The notes: generated by a model not told the origin, from the sequence alone. A stretch of 64,000 bases of DNA from Pterobdella sp. o SKG-2022 (GCA_964035795.1 OZ038327.1:5261174-5325173), one strand, 5' to 3'; positions 1 through 14,025 are shown, counted from the stretch's first letter. Made by a program: numbers and translations.

Positions 1-1339
1 CATATTCAATTAAGCCAACGAAACCAACAACATAAGAATATTTTAATAAAACATAATATAAAAAAAACACTTTGAAACAAAAACTATAAATACATAAATA
101 AAATTTCAAAAAATAAATTATGAATTAGAATAAAAAATAGCTTTTGAACATGAAAAAGTTTAAATTAGGTTGAAAAATGTGTTTCGAGAAAGAAGTGAGA
201 AACAGAACTGTTTGCATTGAAAAATTAAGCAACTCCGCGCTTCAATCTATTTTGAGAATAAAATATTTCTAATAGATGAAACACTTTGTTAAGTTGAATC
301 AATTGAAAAGCTTTTTTGATAAAAAATCATTTGAAGACTGTATTAATTGAAAAAGATAACTCAATCAGTCTATTGATTAAATTCATAAATAGCTTTCTTA
401 ATATAACTAAATAAATCAATAAAAATTCCCAATAATTCAAATAGTTTATCTTATTGCTTCTTAAACAGACCAACTCCAAACAGCTAGTTGCAGCTGACAT
501 CCATAACCCATTGTAAAACTATGTCCCAATACATTATACGTGATGTGTCTGCTTCATAAATAATATCCAAAAAAATAGATCAAATAAAATACGTTCTATG
601 TGTATATAACATTAACTAGTTTTTATTTATCTACTATCAAATAATTTTTTGATTCATATAATAAATACTTTTTACATTTATATACTACTAAATAATTTTG
701 TATTCATATAATATTAAATGATATTTTTATTTCCTATAAAATAATATGACTCTGTTTTCTGGATGTAATCTATATATTATTATAGATGTCAAAAAAGAAC
801 TTTATGAAGCGAGACAACTCTTTAATACTTTTTATTTTCAAAAGAATCAAAGAAAAATCGATATATGATATCTCTGAGAATTTTCTTATATACTTTTTAA
901 AACTGTTTTCAAAATTCTGTTTTTCCAATTCTGTTTTGAGCATAAGTTTTTCAATTAACATAAGTTCAACAAGCGATTTATGAATTGTTTGGAAAAATGT
1001 TATAAGAGAATTTTGAAAATTTTGTTAAAAGTTGTTTTAGTTTTGATGGAAGTTTTCCAAATGCTGAACAAAGTTATGTGACAGTTTTCAACTGTTAAAC
1101 AAAGAATTACATGGGAGTATTTTGAATACTAAAATATTTTTAATAAAACAATGTTAAACGCTACAAAAATCAATATAACCAAAAAAACTATATAAAATTT
1201 ATATTAAACGCTACAAAAATCAAGACAACCAACCAGCCAAAAAGAACAGTAACGACCACTTCGACATCTTTCCTGGTTCACCTGTGGGTTGCAACAGTGC
1301 ATGAGTTGTTTGTGCGATTGTTCGTTTATTATGTTAGTT

Positions 1340-1437
1340 ATGTTGTGAATCACAAAATCACTAAAACATTTGAATTTTTTTGAAGAAGCTTTTCGATATA
1401 TTCTATATTTTCATCAAGTAGTTCATTAGTTTTCGAG
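1340..1437. repeat. Dispersed repeat shared with 11625-11718
   Basis: ttgtgaatcacaaaatcact, tttgaagaagcttttcg and a tatattttcatcaagta-like end recur at 11625-11718 in the same order. Confidence 0.6.
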
Positions 1438-1607
1438 ACTGATTATCCACAAATATAGTTATGTTGTTATTATGTTCACTATAATATTTACGTTAATTTT
1501 AGTGGTTCAATTTACATGTATATACTCTGTTTAAGTTATAGAAGATATACTCCGTTCAAGTTTAATATAACTTCATTTATTACCATTATTAATTCATTCA
1601 TTAGACG

Positions 1608-1672
1608 GACAGTTTACAAGCTAGGTTTGCTGCAGAAGCGTTTGAGCAATCAGAAGAGCTAGAGGAAGAGAA
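1608..1672 (-). mobile_element. Short copy of a CR1/L2-like LINE 3' tail
   Basis: cagtttacaagctaggtttg and the following ctgcagaagcg match the stretch at 56405-56445 in the same orientation. It lies immediately next to a SINE at 1675. Confidence 0.5.
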
Positions 1673-1674
1673 GG

Positions 1675-1846
1675 TCGGTCTGTATAGCTCAAAGGTTGAG
1701 CATTAAAATAATTATTTAAAGTTACCGGGTTCGATCCCACGTGGCGTGACAATTAGCATCTGTTCCACAGTGTGTTTTTGCTACATTAATTTATAGCAAG
1801 CGCTTAGATCTATAAAGAAAAGCGCTTTATAAATACTGCGTTACAT
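1675..1846 (+). mobile_element. tRNA-derived SINE, copy 1
   Basis: A tRNA-like head with B box GGTTCGATCC at 1728-1737, then the shared body (gacaattagcatctgttcca) and tail (aagcgctttataaatactgc). It belongs to the same family as the copies at 11249, 30233 and 40241. Confidence 0.88.
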
Positions 1847-1945
1847 ATAAATGATTTTTAAAATTGAAATTAGTTTATTTGTTGTTGTTTGAGTTATAGA
1901 TATTTCTATTCACGATTTTTTTTCTATATATGGCAATTTTGGTAA

Positions 1946-2022
1946 GATGTGCAAGTCCTCTGCGTATTTGAAAAGCCACCTCCGAGCCAGAAACTGTTTG
2001 CTAAGCAATGGCAATACTTGAA
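1946..2022 (+). pseudogene. Possible LINE or zinc-finger coding scrap
   Basis: The plus strand reads GKMCKSSAYLKSHLRARNC, then a stop. It resembles the C-terminal zinc-finger tails of some LINEs. It is too short to classify. Confidence 0.3.
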
Positions 2023-3394
2023 GACGAGTTGCTGCCACCAAATATATTGTATTCCTGTTGTTTAGTTGGAGTTTCAATTTGGTCAGTTTAATAGTTAATA
2101 CTCTAGTTGTATGTGTTTAGTTTAAGTTTATTTTTAGTTTAAGTTCATTTTTAACTTGTTTTCAGTTCTATGCGGCTTGGCCTATGCTTATTTAATTAGT
2201 TAGGCTTTGTTTATATATACATATATCAATTCTTGTTCAACTGAACATATTTTTTCATTTATATATAATTTAAGTTGATTCAATTTGATTTATCTTTTTT
2301 AATTTAGTTTATTTTTTTTGGTTGCTTTGATTTTAATTTATTATTCAAATTTGAGTTATATGAAGCTTAATTAGAGATTAATTCATCAATTATGTTTAAG
2401 TTATGTTTAGTTCCATTCAGCTTTATTCAATTTAATGTAGATTTTGATCTGTTTCTTCGATGGATTTTAACTTGTTTTTATATGAATAAATTGACTTAAT
2501 TACTTATATAAATGTTTAATATAACTATATAAATTATATTTAGTTATAAATAACTTAGTTTTTATTAGTTTTGTCTAAGTTATTTATAGCTTTAGTTTTT
2601 ATTCATGATTTTATTTTTTGGTTATTTTTAGTTCAAATTTGGTTTTGATTTTTTTAATGGGTCATCTGTAAACCAAATTATATTCTTATCATTATTGATT
2701 CCTGAGTTATTCATAGATTCAATTGAATTTATTTCAAAAATCATTGATAACTTGTATATACAAATTTAATTACGCTCACTTTCCCTCCGTGTAGTTTTGA
2801 TTGTATGTACAATAACTATTGGATGGAATTCATTATATTTGTTTATGTTTATAGAAATTTTTAATTAAGTTTATGTTTAATTAGTTAAAAATTAAATTAA
2901 ATTTTTTTTTTATTTTTTTTGTATAAAGATTTAATTAAACCTAATTCATTTAATTAATTTAAATGTACTTAATTATATTAGTGATTATCTATCTAATTTT
3001 TTCAATTTCTAAAGTTGTTCATAACCATTATTCATGCAGTGGAAGGATAAAAATGGGGGAAGGTGATGATAAAATGTATTGAGGTGATCATGTTTTATTA
3101 CATCTAATGAAAATTCTTTGTATCTTTTTAAAGACATCTTAATGGATTTTAAACAATTAATTTTTTCGACAACTTCTACGTGTTTTACTAGTTGTTTGCA
3201 TGTTTTTATTATAAGAATGGAAGTAAATATAAAAACCAAAGTTTCTATCACTAGCGGGCAAAACAACATGGGAACATGAGGTGGTCCTAAACTAATGGTG
3301 GGTACTGTACATATGATACTGAAAAAAGTTGTTTTGAAATGATAAAGTTCGCATTAAGATTTTTTCTGTTTTCATTTTGTTTTTTCATGAATTT

Positions 3395-3640
3395 TTAACA
3401 TTTATTCATCTATCTATCCACCTATTCATCCAGTTTCTCATCCAAAAATCTAACCATCTGTTCATTTACCTGCGCATAACATACATTCATTCACCAACCT
3501 ATCCATTAACCCTTTCATCCATTCAATCCTCCATTTTTTCACCTACCCACCCACCCAGCTATCCACCCATCCATTTACCCATACATCTATCTATCTATCA
3601 ATCCATCTATTCATTCATCCACATATCAATCCACTAACCA
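3395..3640. repeat. Degenerate (CATC/CTAT) tetranucleotide region
   Basis: Imperfect catc, ctat and cacc tetramers. The open frame across it is repeat-derived. Confidence 0.8.
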
Positions 3641-4562
3641 CATGAACGATAATAGAAAACATAGATACGAGATTTTAATCACCACTAATAGACGCATTGG
3701 AGACTAATCTAAATTTATGTACTGCTAACTTTTGGTTCCTTGTGGTTGATAGTTCTAATGTACTCTCTTATTTTTTTTATTATTATCGTATAAGTTTTTT
3801 TATTGTTATTTTTTCCATAATTTTCTTATAGTTATAACGTTTTTATACCATTATTAAATGAACTTTTAGTCTTTTTAATTATGAATTTTAAATATTGAAA
3901 CTATTGTTTCCGCATCACCTTTAATAATATCCTTAATTCATACCAAGTTTTGTTCGTATGTTATCATCTTTATTTCCATCATAAGTTGAGTGAATAAATA
4001 TGGATATAACTTCAAAAAAATTTATTTTGTTTTTCGATTTTTAAAAAATTTCTTTATTATTAATATAAAAATTAAAAAAAAAAATGGTATCATTTATTTT
4101 TGTGATTGCTATTATTAACATTTGCATACCTCATAAGACCTGGTATACACATTGAGGATTGTTTATAAGACCCATTACTAGAAGAATATGAAATATAGTA
4201 CTAGCTTATTTGAGAAGTGATTAAAAATTTAATTTTATTTAAAACTAATTTTTTGAAATAGTATCAGAAATAACACAAAAAACTTGAAGTGGGATTTTCG
4301 GAAAGAAAGGTTTTATTTACAATATTACAAAAACTTTGAAACTTAAATTCATTTTTACACATTTAGAGTAATTTTCATTTTGTAAATTATTTTTATTCTG
4401 TTTTGTTTTTAATCGATTTTTTTATTTATATTATTATGACGTGAAGTTCGTTGTTGGGCATAAACAACAAAACGGGAATGTGAATAAACAGTTTTTCACA
4501 TTTTTATGACATATCAAATAAGACGGAGGAAGAGGGATGAATACGAAAAAAAAAGATAGACT

Positions 4563-4792
<230 letters not shown>

Positions 4793-7700
4793 TGACAGGT
4801 TTCTTATAAAAACTAATAAATTGTTTATGGTCTGTTGTTTCAACAGTTTATTCTGATCAATTTTTTGTTTTTTTACTGACAATCTTCATTTTATTTTTCC
4901 TTGTAAATGCGTTTAAAATAAACTCTGAATGGTTTTGAAATTATGTTCCTCATTTAGTTTTTGTCATTAATTCCACCTCTATACAAACGGTAATACTTTT
5001 TTTTGTTTTTTTTGTTGTTATTTGTTTGTTCACATCATCACTTCTATGTTTTCTTCACCATTGTTTTTTTTTATAATTAAGATTTCTATAATTTTTCCAT
5101 TTATTCATTTTTATTTTTTTTCCTTTTTAAGAAAAATCTCATCAAACAAAAACACAGACCTCAAAACTCGTTTGAAGTTAAAAATGAACTAAACCATAGA
5201 TAAAAAATAAAATTTAAATTAAAAAAGGCAGTAATAATTATCGCCTACATCAATCATACAGTTCATTTTTTATCGCTCACTCTTCTGTTTCCTTTTCCTT
5301 TTTGCATTCTTTTATATCTTTGCAATCAATTTTTTTTATTTCCAATATTTTTTGTACTTGTTTAGAAATCATTAATACCATTTTGTAGTACTATCATTGA
5401 TTTTTTTTGCATAAAATAATTAGAAACTTCTACTGCTAGTAACATTGGTAATATATTTTGTCTTTGTTTTGTCATTATTGCTAGTCTTTGAACGGTTTTT
5501 TGCTATTTTGTTTTTTTTATCAATTTTTTTGTTTATTTGAAATAGTATTACACTTTTTTTATTTTTTTGTTCTTATTTTTTCACTTTTTTCATTATTTTA
5601 TTTATAGATTTTTTCACTTTTCTATAATTTTACTTCATTATTTCAAGTTTTCTTTCTCATTATTATTTTTCCGTTAATTTCATTGTTTTTTTTATTATAT
5701 TTTTTACTCTTTCATCATTATTTTTTTATCTTACTTTATTATTATTTACATTTTGCTGCATGCTTAGTCGATCGTGTTATATGATTTATCGTGAGGCCTC
5801 CTTATTAATTTATTAACTTTATTAGTTCTGTTATTATTGTTATTTCTGTTATTATTATTTTTATTCATATTATTATTATTATTCATTTTATTATTTCTGT
5901 TATTATAGTTATTTTTTTTATATTATTAGTTTTATTATTACTATTATTATTTCTATTATTACTGTTTCGTTTTTCTATTCTTAAGAGTAATTTATTCGAA
6001 CACAAAAGGTAATAATATAAAGTACAAAGCTTTACGTTAACAAAGTAACATTACCAAGTACTTTCAAATTCAAAGACCTTTCATTATGTGGTTTGTTTGT
6101 TGATTCTATGTCTTTCACTTTTTTCGAGATTATTGCAAGTTTTTTCCACTATTTGTAACATTCTCTAGCTGACTACTCTGAGTTATTTATTTGTTTGATT
6201 TTTTATTTTGTTTGCCCCACTTGTGACCCATATTAAATCGAAGAAAAAAATGAATATAAAAAGGATAAGAGCGTTGAGATGGTGTTGTAAAGACAAGCAG
6301 AGAGGTTCATTTAACAAAAAGCCTTCAGCAAGAGAAACTTGTAATAAACTCTCCGCAAGGATAACTTGTGATACTAAGCACTGAAAACAATCACACCTGG
6401 CTGCTTCTAGTATCTACCATGAAAAGGTACCTTATCTAAATAGAACAATTTTTGTGAAAAAGTATCAAACTTAGAAAAAATTTAAAGAAAAAAACGTTTA
6501 TTAAACGAATAAGTCGACCATTTAGTCATCTCTAACTGGAGTTTCCGTTGCTCAACTGATTGGTTTCACAGGGTGCTACTCCATGGAGATTCCTTCCAAG
6601 ATGATTGTTCTATAACTTCTGCTTAGTACATTCTCGTCATAAACTTTTTTTAGAAAAAATTTTCAATAACACGAGGTTCCAAAGGATAGATTTGATTTAT
6701 AAACATCAAATCGATGTAACTGCTTTTTGATACATGATGATATTTCGAAACAAAGTAAAATTGAAACTTTTTTGAGCACTTGTCATTCTTATCATTAAGT
6801 ACGAAGCTTTTCAGCAGCAAACATCGAATTCAATTTTACTTTAATTTCTTCTAATGGTATATGCAAGCGGTGTTCATGGTTACTCACAAACTTGAAAAGG
6901 TTACACTGTTAACGAAGAGCTTCTTAATTTTTAACAAAAACTCTTAGTGTCCATATGAGTTCCACATGAGGCTCTGTTCACGGGAACCTCTGTGGTTGGA
7001 GAAACCTTTTCGACATTAAATAACTTATATCTTAGTAAGAATGAATTTGATACATTCTTAAAAAATAGAAATAATAAGCATAATCATATATTATTTGTTT
7101 TATTATAAAAACATTACTAGGGCAACGGCATCAAGTCCATTAAAATTTCAATTACGTAAGTTTGATTTGACATTGCGTTCAGAACAGACATTTATTATTT
7201 TTGTTTTTCGAATTATTATTGTTGTTTTTATTGTTGTTATTTATATTATCATTATCATACCTACTTTTATCGGTATTCAATTAATTTTGCTTTCAGTGAT
7301 TATTATTATTAATTTCCTTTTAGCGATTTTTATTATTATTATTATTGTTATTTTTAAAATGATAATAATTATTGTTATTTCTATTTTCTTCATTTAGTTT
7401 TCTTTTTATTATTGTTATTATTATTTTTTGAATATTTTTAATATTAGTTTTATTATTTTTGTTTTGATTTATTTTTTTTCTAGTGATTATTATTTTTTTT
7501 TTTATTTAATAGCATTATTATTTTTTTTGACAGCTATTTTCATCGCGTCTTTAATTATCATTATTCTATTTTTGCATTAATTGTTTTTTTTCCTGTTTTG
7601 ATTCATTGTTATGTCATTATTAGTATTATTACATGTTATTTTTTTTATTTTTATATGTTATTCTTTTGGCTATTTTTTATTTTTATTATTATATGTTAGT

Positions 7701-8723
7701 TTTTTTAATATTATATTTTATTATTTTTATGAGAATATATTAATTTTAAAATTATTTTTTATTGTTTTTATGATTATTCATCCCTGTTTTTATGATTAGT
7801 TTTGTTTTGTCGCGTGTCAAAAATGTTGCGTGCAAATGAAACATTGGAACATTTGATGTTCAACAATAAAAACTTCAAGAGATGGATGAATGGTTTGATG
7901 AATATTTGGATAAATGGAGGGATGAATGGATGAATTAATAAGTGGGTGAATGAATGAATGAATGAAATCTATAATTTTAGAAACAAAGCAGTAAACTCAG
8001 CTAATTAAATTAACGAGTTACATAAGCTATTTTCCACAGACATCATATGATTTGGCATAATAAATATATAGCATCAAAAACTCAAAGAAATAACATTCTA
8101 TAAAAAACAATAAAAAAATAAAAAAAATAATAAAAATGACAAATCTAATAAAATAATATAAACAATTTTTTGAAATACTAATAAAGAATAGAAAAATAAA
8201 TAAGCAAAAATAATAATGAAATAAATAATTAACCGAAAATGAATAAAAAAGCAAAAGATATGCTAGGGATGTACTTGGGATAAGACCCTCCTGTGTTCAC
8301 CGACATAACAGGTGAGGAACGTTCAGGGAGACTTCGGGCGTCATTCTCACAGTTTGATTGGTTCTACTCATTTGTGTGAATTACTTCATTCTAATATTTA
8401 TTGTTACATAATTTACTAATTATTTTTTTTTAATGCTTTTATTTTATTTTAATTATTTTATTTTTGTATATTTGTTTAATAAATGTATTAAAACTTCTCA
8501 AATTGATGGTCTGTAGATAATTACTAAATAAAACATAAATATTATTTTTCTGAAATTTTATATTAATTAATTAATTTATTTTTTGTGTTATTCAGTTTAT
8601 AAAAGCCTTTGATTGCAATTTTTCTTGTATCTGGCTAATATATTCATTCAAACACGTTATCTCGGTGGTGAGAATATTTTGCAAGTTCATATCTTTTTTG
8701 TTAAATGAATTTTTAAAGTATAT
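4793..8723. other. AT-rich intergenic DNA with ATT repeats
   Basis: Long T-rich and ATT-rich tracts (5500-5960, 7200-7790) give spurious hydrophobic frames. 6240-7030 is of more normal complexity and holds the dispersed repeat at 6512. No gene recognised. Confidence 0.6.
6512..6588. repeat. Dispersed repeat, copy 1
   Basis: cgaccatttagtcatctcta onward to acagggtgctactccatg is shared, with some mismatches, with 43740-43813. Confidence 0.75.
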
Positions 8724-8923
8724 NNNNNNNNNNNNNNNNNNNNNNNNNNNNNNNNNNNNNNNNNNNNNNNNNNNNNNNNNNNNNNNNNNNNNNNNNNNNN
8801 NNNNNNNNNNNNNNNNNNNNNNNNNNNNNNNNNNNNNNNNNNNNNNNNNNNNNNNNNNNNNNNNNNNNNNNNNNNNNNNNNNNNNNNNNNNNNNNNNNNN
8901 NNNNNNNNNNNNNNNNNNNNNNN
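8724..8923. other. Assembly gap, 200 N
   Basis: Exactly 200 unknown bases, followed at the right by tatgtgtgtgtgtatgt. A TG/TA microsatellite probably caused the gap. The open frames through it are meaningless. Confidence 0.99.
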
Positions 8924-10895
8924 TATGTGTGTGTGTATGTACCCGTATAAATTTGTATGTGTCTATGGCTGAATAATTGTCAATATTAAAGCCTACATAA
9001 GACAGAACTGAAGACCATAATGCTTTTTGGCTTTCACCGGTTTTCATGACTAAACTTTGAAAAATCAAGTGCAGAGTATATAAGATAGAGTTGTTTTGTG
9101 AGTAATAACTTTTGATAGGTTAGACCTTATCATTACAAAGTTTGGTTAAGACGCTAAGTAAGATGTTAGGGTAACCTATTGAAAATGAGTTTTTTAAATG
9201 AATTTGTTTGAAGAATCTATATATTTATTTGTTTTATTCATGTAGATATTTGTAAATGAATCTATGAAATATTTTCTACGTGAACAATGATAAATGTGTA
9301 AGAAAATACAAAACAATACAATACAGTAGAACCCTAAATAATATGAATAACTTAATAAGCTTAACGAAAAAACCTTTGTTATCTGAGCACAGCGAAGCTT
9401 CTCGAAAGTTGAACTCACATTATCAAGTATACAAACTTAAATACGTTGCTAGCTGCCATGGTAACATCATTTGTATTAAGACTTGATAAGGTGAGTTCAA
9501 ATTACGAAAAGCTTCGTATATTCATTTAATGAAAGTGTTTGCTTTGAACAACAAAGCCCAATAAAAACCGAAAAAGTGTATGAGTAGAAATTTAATGGCT
9601 TAAACTTAAGAGTTTCTTGGCAACATGTGTATGTAAATGTATCCAAGGATGTGTGTTCAGATGTGCCCATCTATCTATGTGTGAATGTTTTAAATCTATT
9701 TTTTCACGAGTGTTTGAGAATAATTGTATTTCTTTTCCAATGTATATGTGAAAGTATGTGTTATTTTTATGTAGTTTTTAGGAGACATTGTGTGTTCTTA
9801 TTAATGCTCACTAATGTATTGTGATAAGGTTGAACTTATCGAAAATTTTAGTTGGATAAAATTTGTTTCACATTTTCTTCAAAAAATTTTTCCTAAATCA
9901 AGAAGTAGATTTTAATTATTTTCTATGAGTAGTTCCCATGTTAACGTCTTTATGCATGAGTTTTTGTGTGTGTTGCTGTTTGTATGTATGAAGTTATATT
10001 TCAACCGCATTTAAAATAGACATATTTTCGACATTAAAATCATAATACTCTCCATTATCGTTAGCTCAAAAGGTGTGTATTGAACTTTCTTTTTGGACTT
10101 TTGGAAGTTTTTATTACTCTGTTCTGGTAAGTGTCGATTGGAGCTTGGAAATATACCTAAATAGAGAATTGAATTTATAAAAATCGAAAATAATGAAATT
10201 AAGAATAGAAATAATAAAAAATAATTAAATAATATTAATAATAAAAATAATAATAATAAAAATAATGACTTTCAAACTCTTGTGCCAATCTACTGCCGTT
10301 AGAAGTCATTTAAATCAAGCAAGAATAATACCGTAAATAAAAATAAATGAGATAAAGACAAGAAAAATTAAAAAAAATAGATAGAAAAGAAGAAAAAAAA
10401 TTTCCGCAAAAATATTGTAAAATTCAATTAATAGTAATTATTTATTTATATTATTATAATCCAATTTGAAAATACCTGTCGAAGAAATTGTTTAAAAACT
10501 ATCAAAATAGTGCAACAGAAACAATAGTAATACAATGAAAAAAATAAATGAGAAAAAATTGTGAAAAAAAAAATCGAAAATAGCGATACAAACATAAAAA
10601 CAAGATAAGTTATGACACTGTTTTTGGAAGCAATCCAACTTCCGGCCAATATTTTCATTTTTATTGTCAATTTTGTTTTTTTACATTGAAACTTTTTTAT
10701 CCATTTGTCCATATTATTAATATTTTTTCTTTCTTTATAACGAATGATTATCTTTTTTATTATCATAATTAATCGAATAAAAATAATTTCCTAAAAATAA
10801 TTTACTCGATTCAAGGTTTTTGACAACGAAAAATTTAAAAAAAAAACAGACAGATACGTTGAAATGGTTAGATAGATACTAAAACATAGTGATAG
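8924..10895. other. AT-rich intergenic DNA
   Basis: Contains the palindromic element at 9393 and short AAT tracts. No gene recognised. Confidence 0.6.
9393..9516. repeat. Palindromic element with about 35-bp arms
   Basis: The left arm 9393-9427 (starting cgaagcttctcgaaagttg) pairs imperfectly with 9482-9516 (ending acgaaaagcttcg). It belongs to the same family as the elements at 49114 and 52500. Confidence 0.8.
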
Positions 10896-11081
10896 TCTGC
10901 TTTTATCCACCATGTGGCAGGTGCAATAGGTTGGAAGTTGAGCATTTTTTGCGATGGTTATGGATGCCTTGGTGTTTAAAGTTCAGGCCACAGTATTCAC
11001 ATCTTATGGTTTGTTGTGTTTGATGTATCTGCCTGTAGTGGTTTGCTAGGCCAGCTTTATTTGCACATATTTTGGTGCAAC
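10896..11081 (-). mobile_element. 5'-truncated LINE insertion with 12-bp target-site duplication
   Basis: Minus-strand coding remnant KICANKAGLANHYRQIHQTQ and CEYCGLNFKHQGIHNHRKKC, the same two-finger tail as LINE copy 1, followed by a short 3' end. Identical 12-mers acatagtgatag flank it at 10884-10895 and 11082-11093, the signature of target-primed insertion of a 186-bp 3' fragment. Confidence 0.88.
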
Positions 11082-11248
11082 ACATAGTGATAGATACATA
11101 GACACAGACAAACAGTTGAAAAGAGAAAAATAAACAGACATAGTATATAAAGTACATCAGTAAGTCCATAAAATCAGTTCAGCTTGAAATTATTAACTCA
11201 ATATTTTGAAGTAATTTTTGAAAAAAAAGAAAAGAAACCACAATGGAT

Positions 11249-11388
11249 TGTCAGCCCGTATAGCTCAGAGGTCGAGTCTTAGAATACTTATCTTAAGTTA
11301 TCGAGTTCGATCCCGCGTGGGCCGACAATTAGCATCTGTTCCACGGTATGTTTGTGTTACATTAAATTTTTAGCAAGCGCTTTGATCG
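11249..11388 (+). mobile_element. tRNA-derived SINE, copy 2, 3'-truncated
   Basis: Head cccgtatagctcagaggtcg, B box gagttcgatcc and body gccgacaattagcatctgtt. The tail stops in gcaagcgctttgatc and meets an inverted partial copy. Confidence 0.85.
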
Positions 11389-11436
11389 TGTGAAACAGGT
11401 GCTAATTGTCGGCTCACGAGAGATCGAACACGGTAG
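11389..11436 (-). mobile_element. Inverted partial SINE copy adjoining copy 2
   Basis: gaaacaggtgctaattgtcg followed by gctcacgagagatcgaacac is the reverse complement of the SINE body and B-box end. Bases 11394-11412 pair with 11322-11340. Confidence 0.75.
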
Positions 11437-11624
11437 ATATTATAACAACAAAAACTAGAGTGCAGAGAGATGGGGAGGGCTGTAATTTGAAACTGATTGA
11501 ATTATTTAAAATCATATTTAGGAGCATTCCAATTTTTTTCGTAAACTATTTTAACTCTATTAAATATTTAAATTAGTGCATTATTGTTTATTTATGTCAA
11601 CATTGTCATTTATTTTGTGAATAA

Positions 11625-11718
11625 CTAGCCTCAAAATTGTGAATCATAAAAACAAGAAAATATTTGAGTTTTTATTTTGAAGAAGCTTCTCGTTGTATTT
11701 TATATCCTCTTCAGGTAA
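11625..11718. repeat. Dispersed repeat shared with 1340-1437
   Basis: attgtgaatcataaaaacaa, tttgaagaagcttctcg and tatcctcttcaggtaac. It is the second copy of the same repeat. Confidence 0.6.
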
Positions 11719-13611
11719 CTAAATATTTTTATTATTTTTATTTTTAATTTCTTTTTTACGACTTAATATTCTATTTAAATTTTAGGAACTATGTCTTATT
11801 GTTATTTTTTTTATTTTAATTATTCACATTATTATCAATTTATTTCATTATTTTTTATTGTTACCATTTCATTTCACATCCTTCACACCATCACTAGCTG
11901 ATCAGCTTGGATGCACAATTCTCCATCTTTTTATATCAGAAACGTGGAAAAAAAAATTCTTTTTTACCTGTTAACAGTGTATGTTACGCTGTCTAAACAG
12001 ATAACAATAGTAAATGTTCTTGTTAAGAGAACCATTTTAGAAAGGAAAAAACTAATGAGAACTTTAGTGGAAAACGTAATAGAAAAACTATACAAATGAT
12101 AACTTCAATTTTCAGTGACTATCATCCAGATATGTTCAACCGAGTATGAACAGTGAATTAAAAACCTAGGTGCAAACGGAAACAGTCTTTGGTTGACTTT
12201 CTAGATTTGTTCTTTGAAACTTCACGATTATAGTGGCATGAGACTAAAAGTTTTAGACCCCACATTCATATACAATGCCATACCTGATGGTTACAATCGT
12301 TTAACTTCACGTGATAATGCGGGTTTGGATTGCAAAAAACTTCGTGCTGTTTAGTTACTAATAATATTTGATTGCAACTGAGCAAATTTTAAGCAAAATT
12401 CATTTACAACACTTTAATCAGATCGGTGCTTTTTTGGTAAGCTTCCTCCAATCTTCCGATGTTGTACAAAGTATTAAAACTATTGAATCATTTGAAACCG
12501 CATCATAACCTTATTAAAAGTGACTAAAATATAAAAACAGGTTTGAGCTTCAAACTTCAAAAATCTCGAGTTGTATTAAACTGGTCAGAACATCGTCATA
12601 ACGTCACTCTTGCTATTAACTTGAAACTCCCTGGGCTGAACATCCCTATAATAAACCTCGTAAATTATTATTAGTTATTACAGACTAAACTAATTAGCGT
12701 TCTAAAACAATGCTCATTTTATTGTGGCTTTTGAAAAAATCAACGTTATTACAATTAGCTTATATTTTTATATTGGCAAAATTAATTTCATAGTTATTCT
12801 GTTATTTATCATTAGCGTTATTTGTATTGATGCTATTTATCCTTATGGTTATTCTTATTACTGTTACTCCTTATTAATACTTATTATTCTCATTATTATT
12901 ATTTCTTATTACTATTTTTATTATTGTTTTTTATTATCATTACTATTATGCATTATTGATTATTATTTTTTATTATAGGGGCTTATAAACAAAAAACATG
13001 ATGCTTTATTGAAACAACAGGTGAAACGGAGATAATTTCAAAAGATCTAGTAGAATAATAAAATAATAAGATTAATAATAAAAATAATAGGATTGATAAT
13101 AATAATAATAGAATTAATAATAATAATAATAATAGGATTAATAATAATAATAGAATTAATATTGATAATAATAGAAAAAATAATAATGAAGACCTTATCA
13201 TGGAAAAAAGTAGTGAAAAAAAAATAAAAACATAATAATATAATAAATGAAGAATTAATAAATAAAATAACAAACCAATAATAAAAATGCAGTAATAATA
13301 AACATAAAAATAAAACAACAGCAAAAAACGAAGACATAATGAAAACTGTAACTGAAAATATGCATTAAAAATAATAACAACGTAACGACAATAATAACAT
13401 TAGTAATAATAAATACAGAATAACAATAGAAAATTATATAAAAATAATAAAACTAATAATGATAATATAACAATAAAAAACATAATATTTAAATACCTTA
13501 ACACACCAATAACCAATCATATAACTACCAAACAAAATGATAATAAAAATAATAATAATAATAATGACAACAATAATAGCAATAATAATAATAATAAAAC
13601 AATACCACCAT
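11719..13611. other. AT-rich intergenic DNA
   Basis: 11890-12650 is non-repetitive but shows no convincing coding frame. 12700-13600 is dominated by ATT/AAT repeats. Confidence 0.55.
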
Positions 13612-14025
13612 ACCATTCTCAACTTCCACAGAGATACATTCAAACGCCATAAACTCCCATTTTTTTTTGACTCACAGTAGTATACCAACGATATATCCGA
13701 TGCAGACTTCCTCACTATAAAATCCATAAGAACCGAAAACTCCAGAGCTCATAGGTCGAAAGGAAGAAATCCCCCGACAAGATATGTTCCACTGTTCCCT
13801 ACAACTTCAATAAGATGAAGCACCTCACACCATCATTTGTAATGCCTGAGTTTGAGAACCTCATGAAGCAACCAGTCAAAAGTTTAAACGAAATGCATTC
13901 CACAAGCCCAAAATGACTCAACACCAGAAGAGATAGAACATTTGGTGGATGCAGAATTGGGAAAGTTAGCGAAATGCAGCTGCAAATCTTACTGCAAGCA
14001 CTTTAGAGTTTTCCATCCTTTTCAG
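13612..14025 (+). pseudogene. Unrecognised coding-like segment, frameshifted or multi-exon
   Basis: This stretch has higher GC and no repeats, unlike its AAT-rich surroundings. Successive plus-strand frames read NFHRDTFKRHKLPFFFDSQ, stop, NDISDADFLTIKSIRTENS; then from 13755 VERKKSPDKICSTVPYNFNK and SFVMPEFENLMKQPVKSLNE to a TGA at 13914; then, one base shifted, PEEIEHLVDAELGKLAK and CSCKSYCKHFRVFHPFQ. Dropping one A from the A4 run at 13910-13913 would join the last two. I do not recognise the family. It could be exons of a gene that includes 15053-15469, or a decayed retrocopy. Confidence 0.4.

Larger units (their letters stand above)
1847..4562. other. AT-rich intergenic DNA
   Basis: Apart from the scrap at 1946 and the tetranucleotide region at 3395, only AT-rich sequence with gttta/agttt-type wandering repeats is seen. 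No gene is supported. Confidence 0.6.

Noticed and set aside
1676..1750. Functional tRNA genes at the four SINE heads
   Set aside because: Arms are degenerate, and all four continue into the same SINE body and tail.
8592..9068. Open frames across 8724-8923
   Set aside because: The central part is 200 N.
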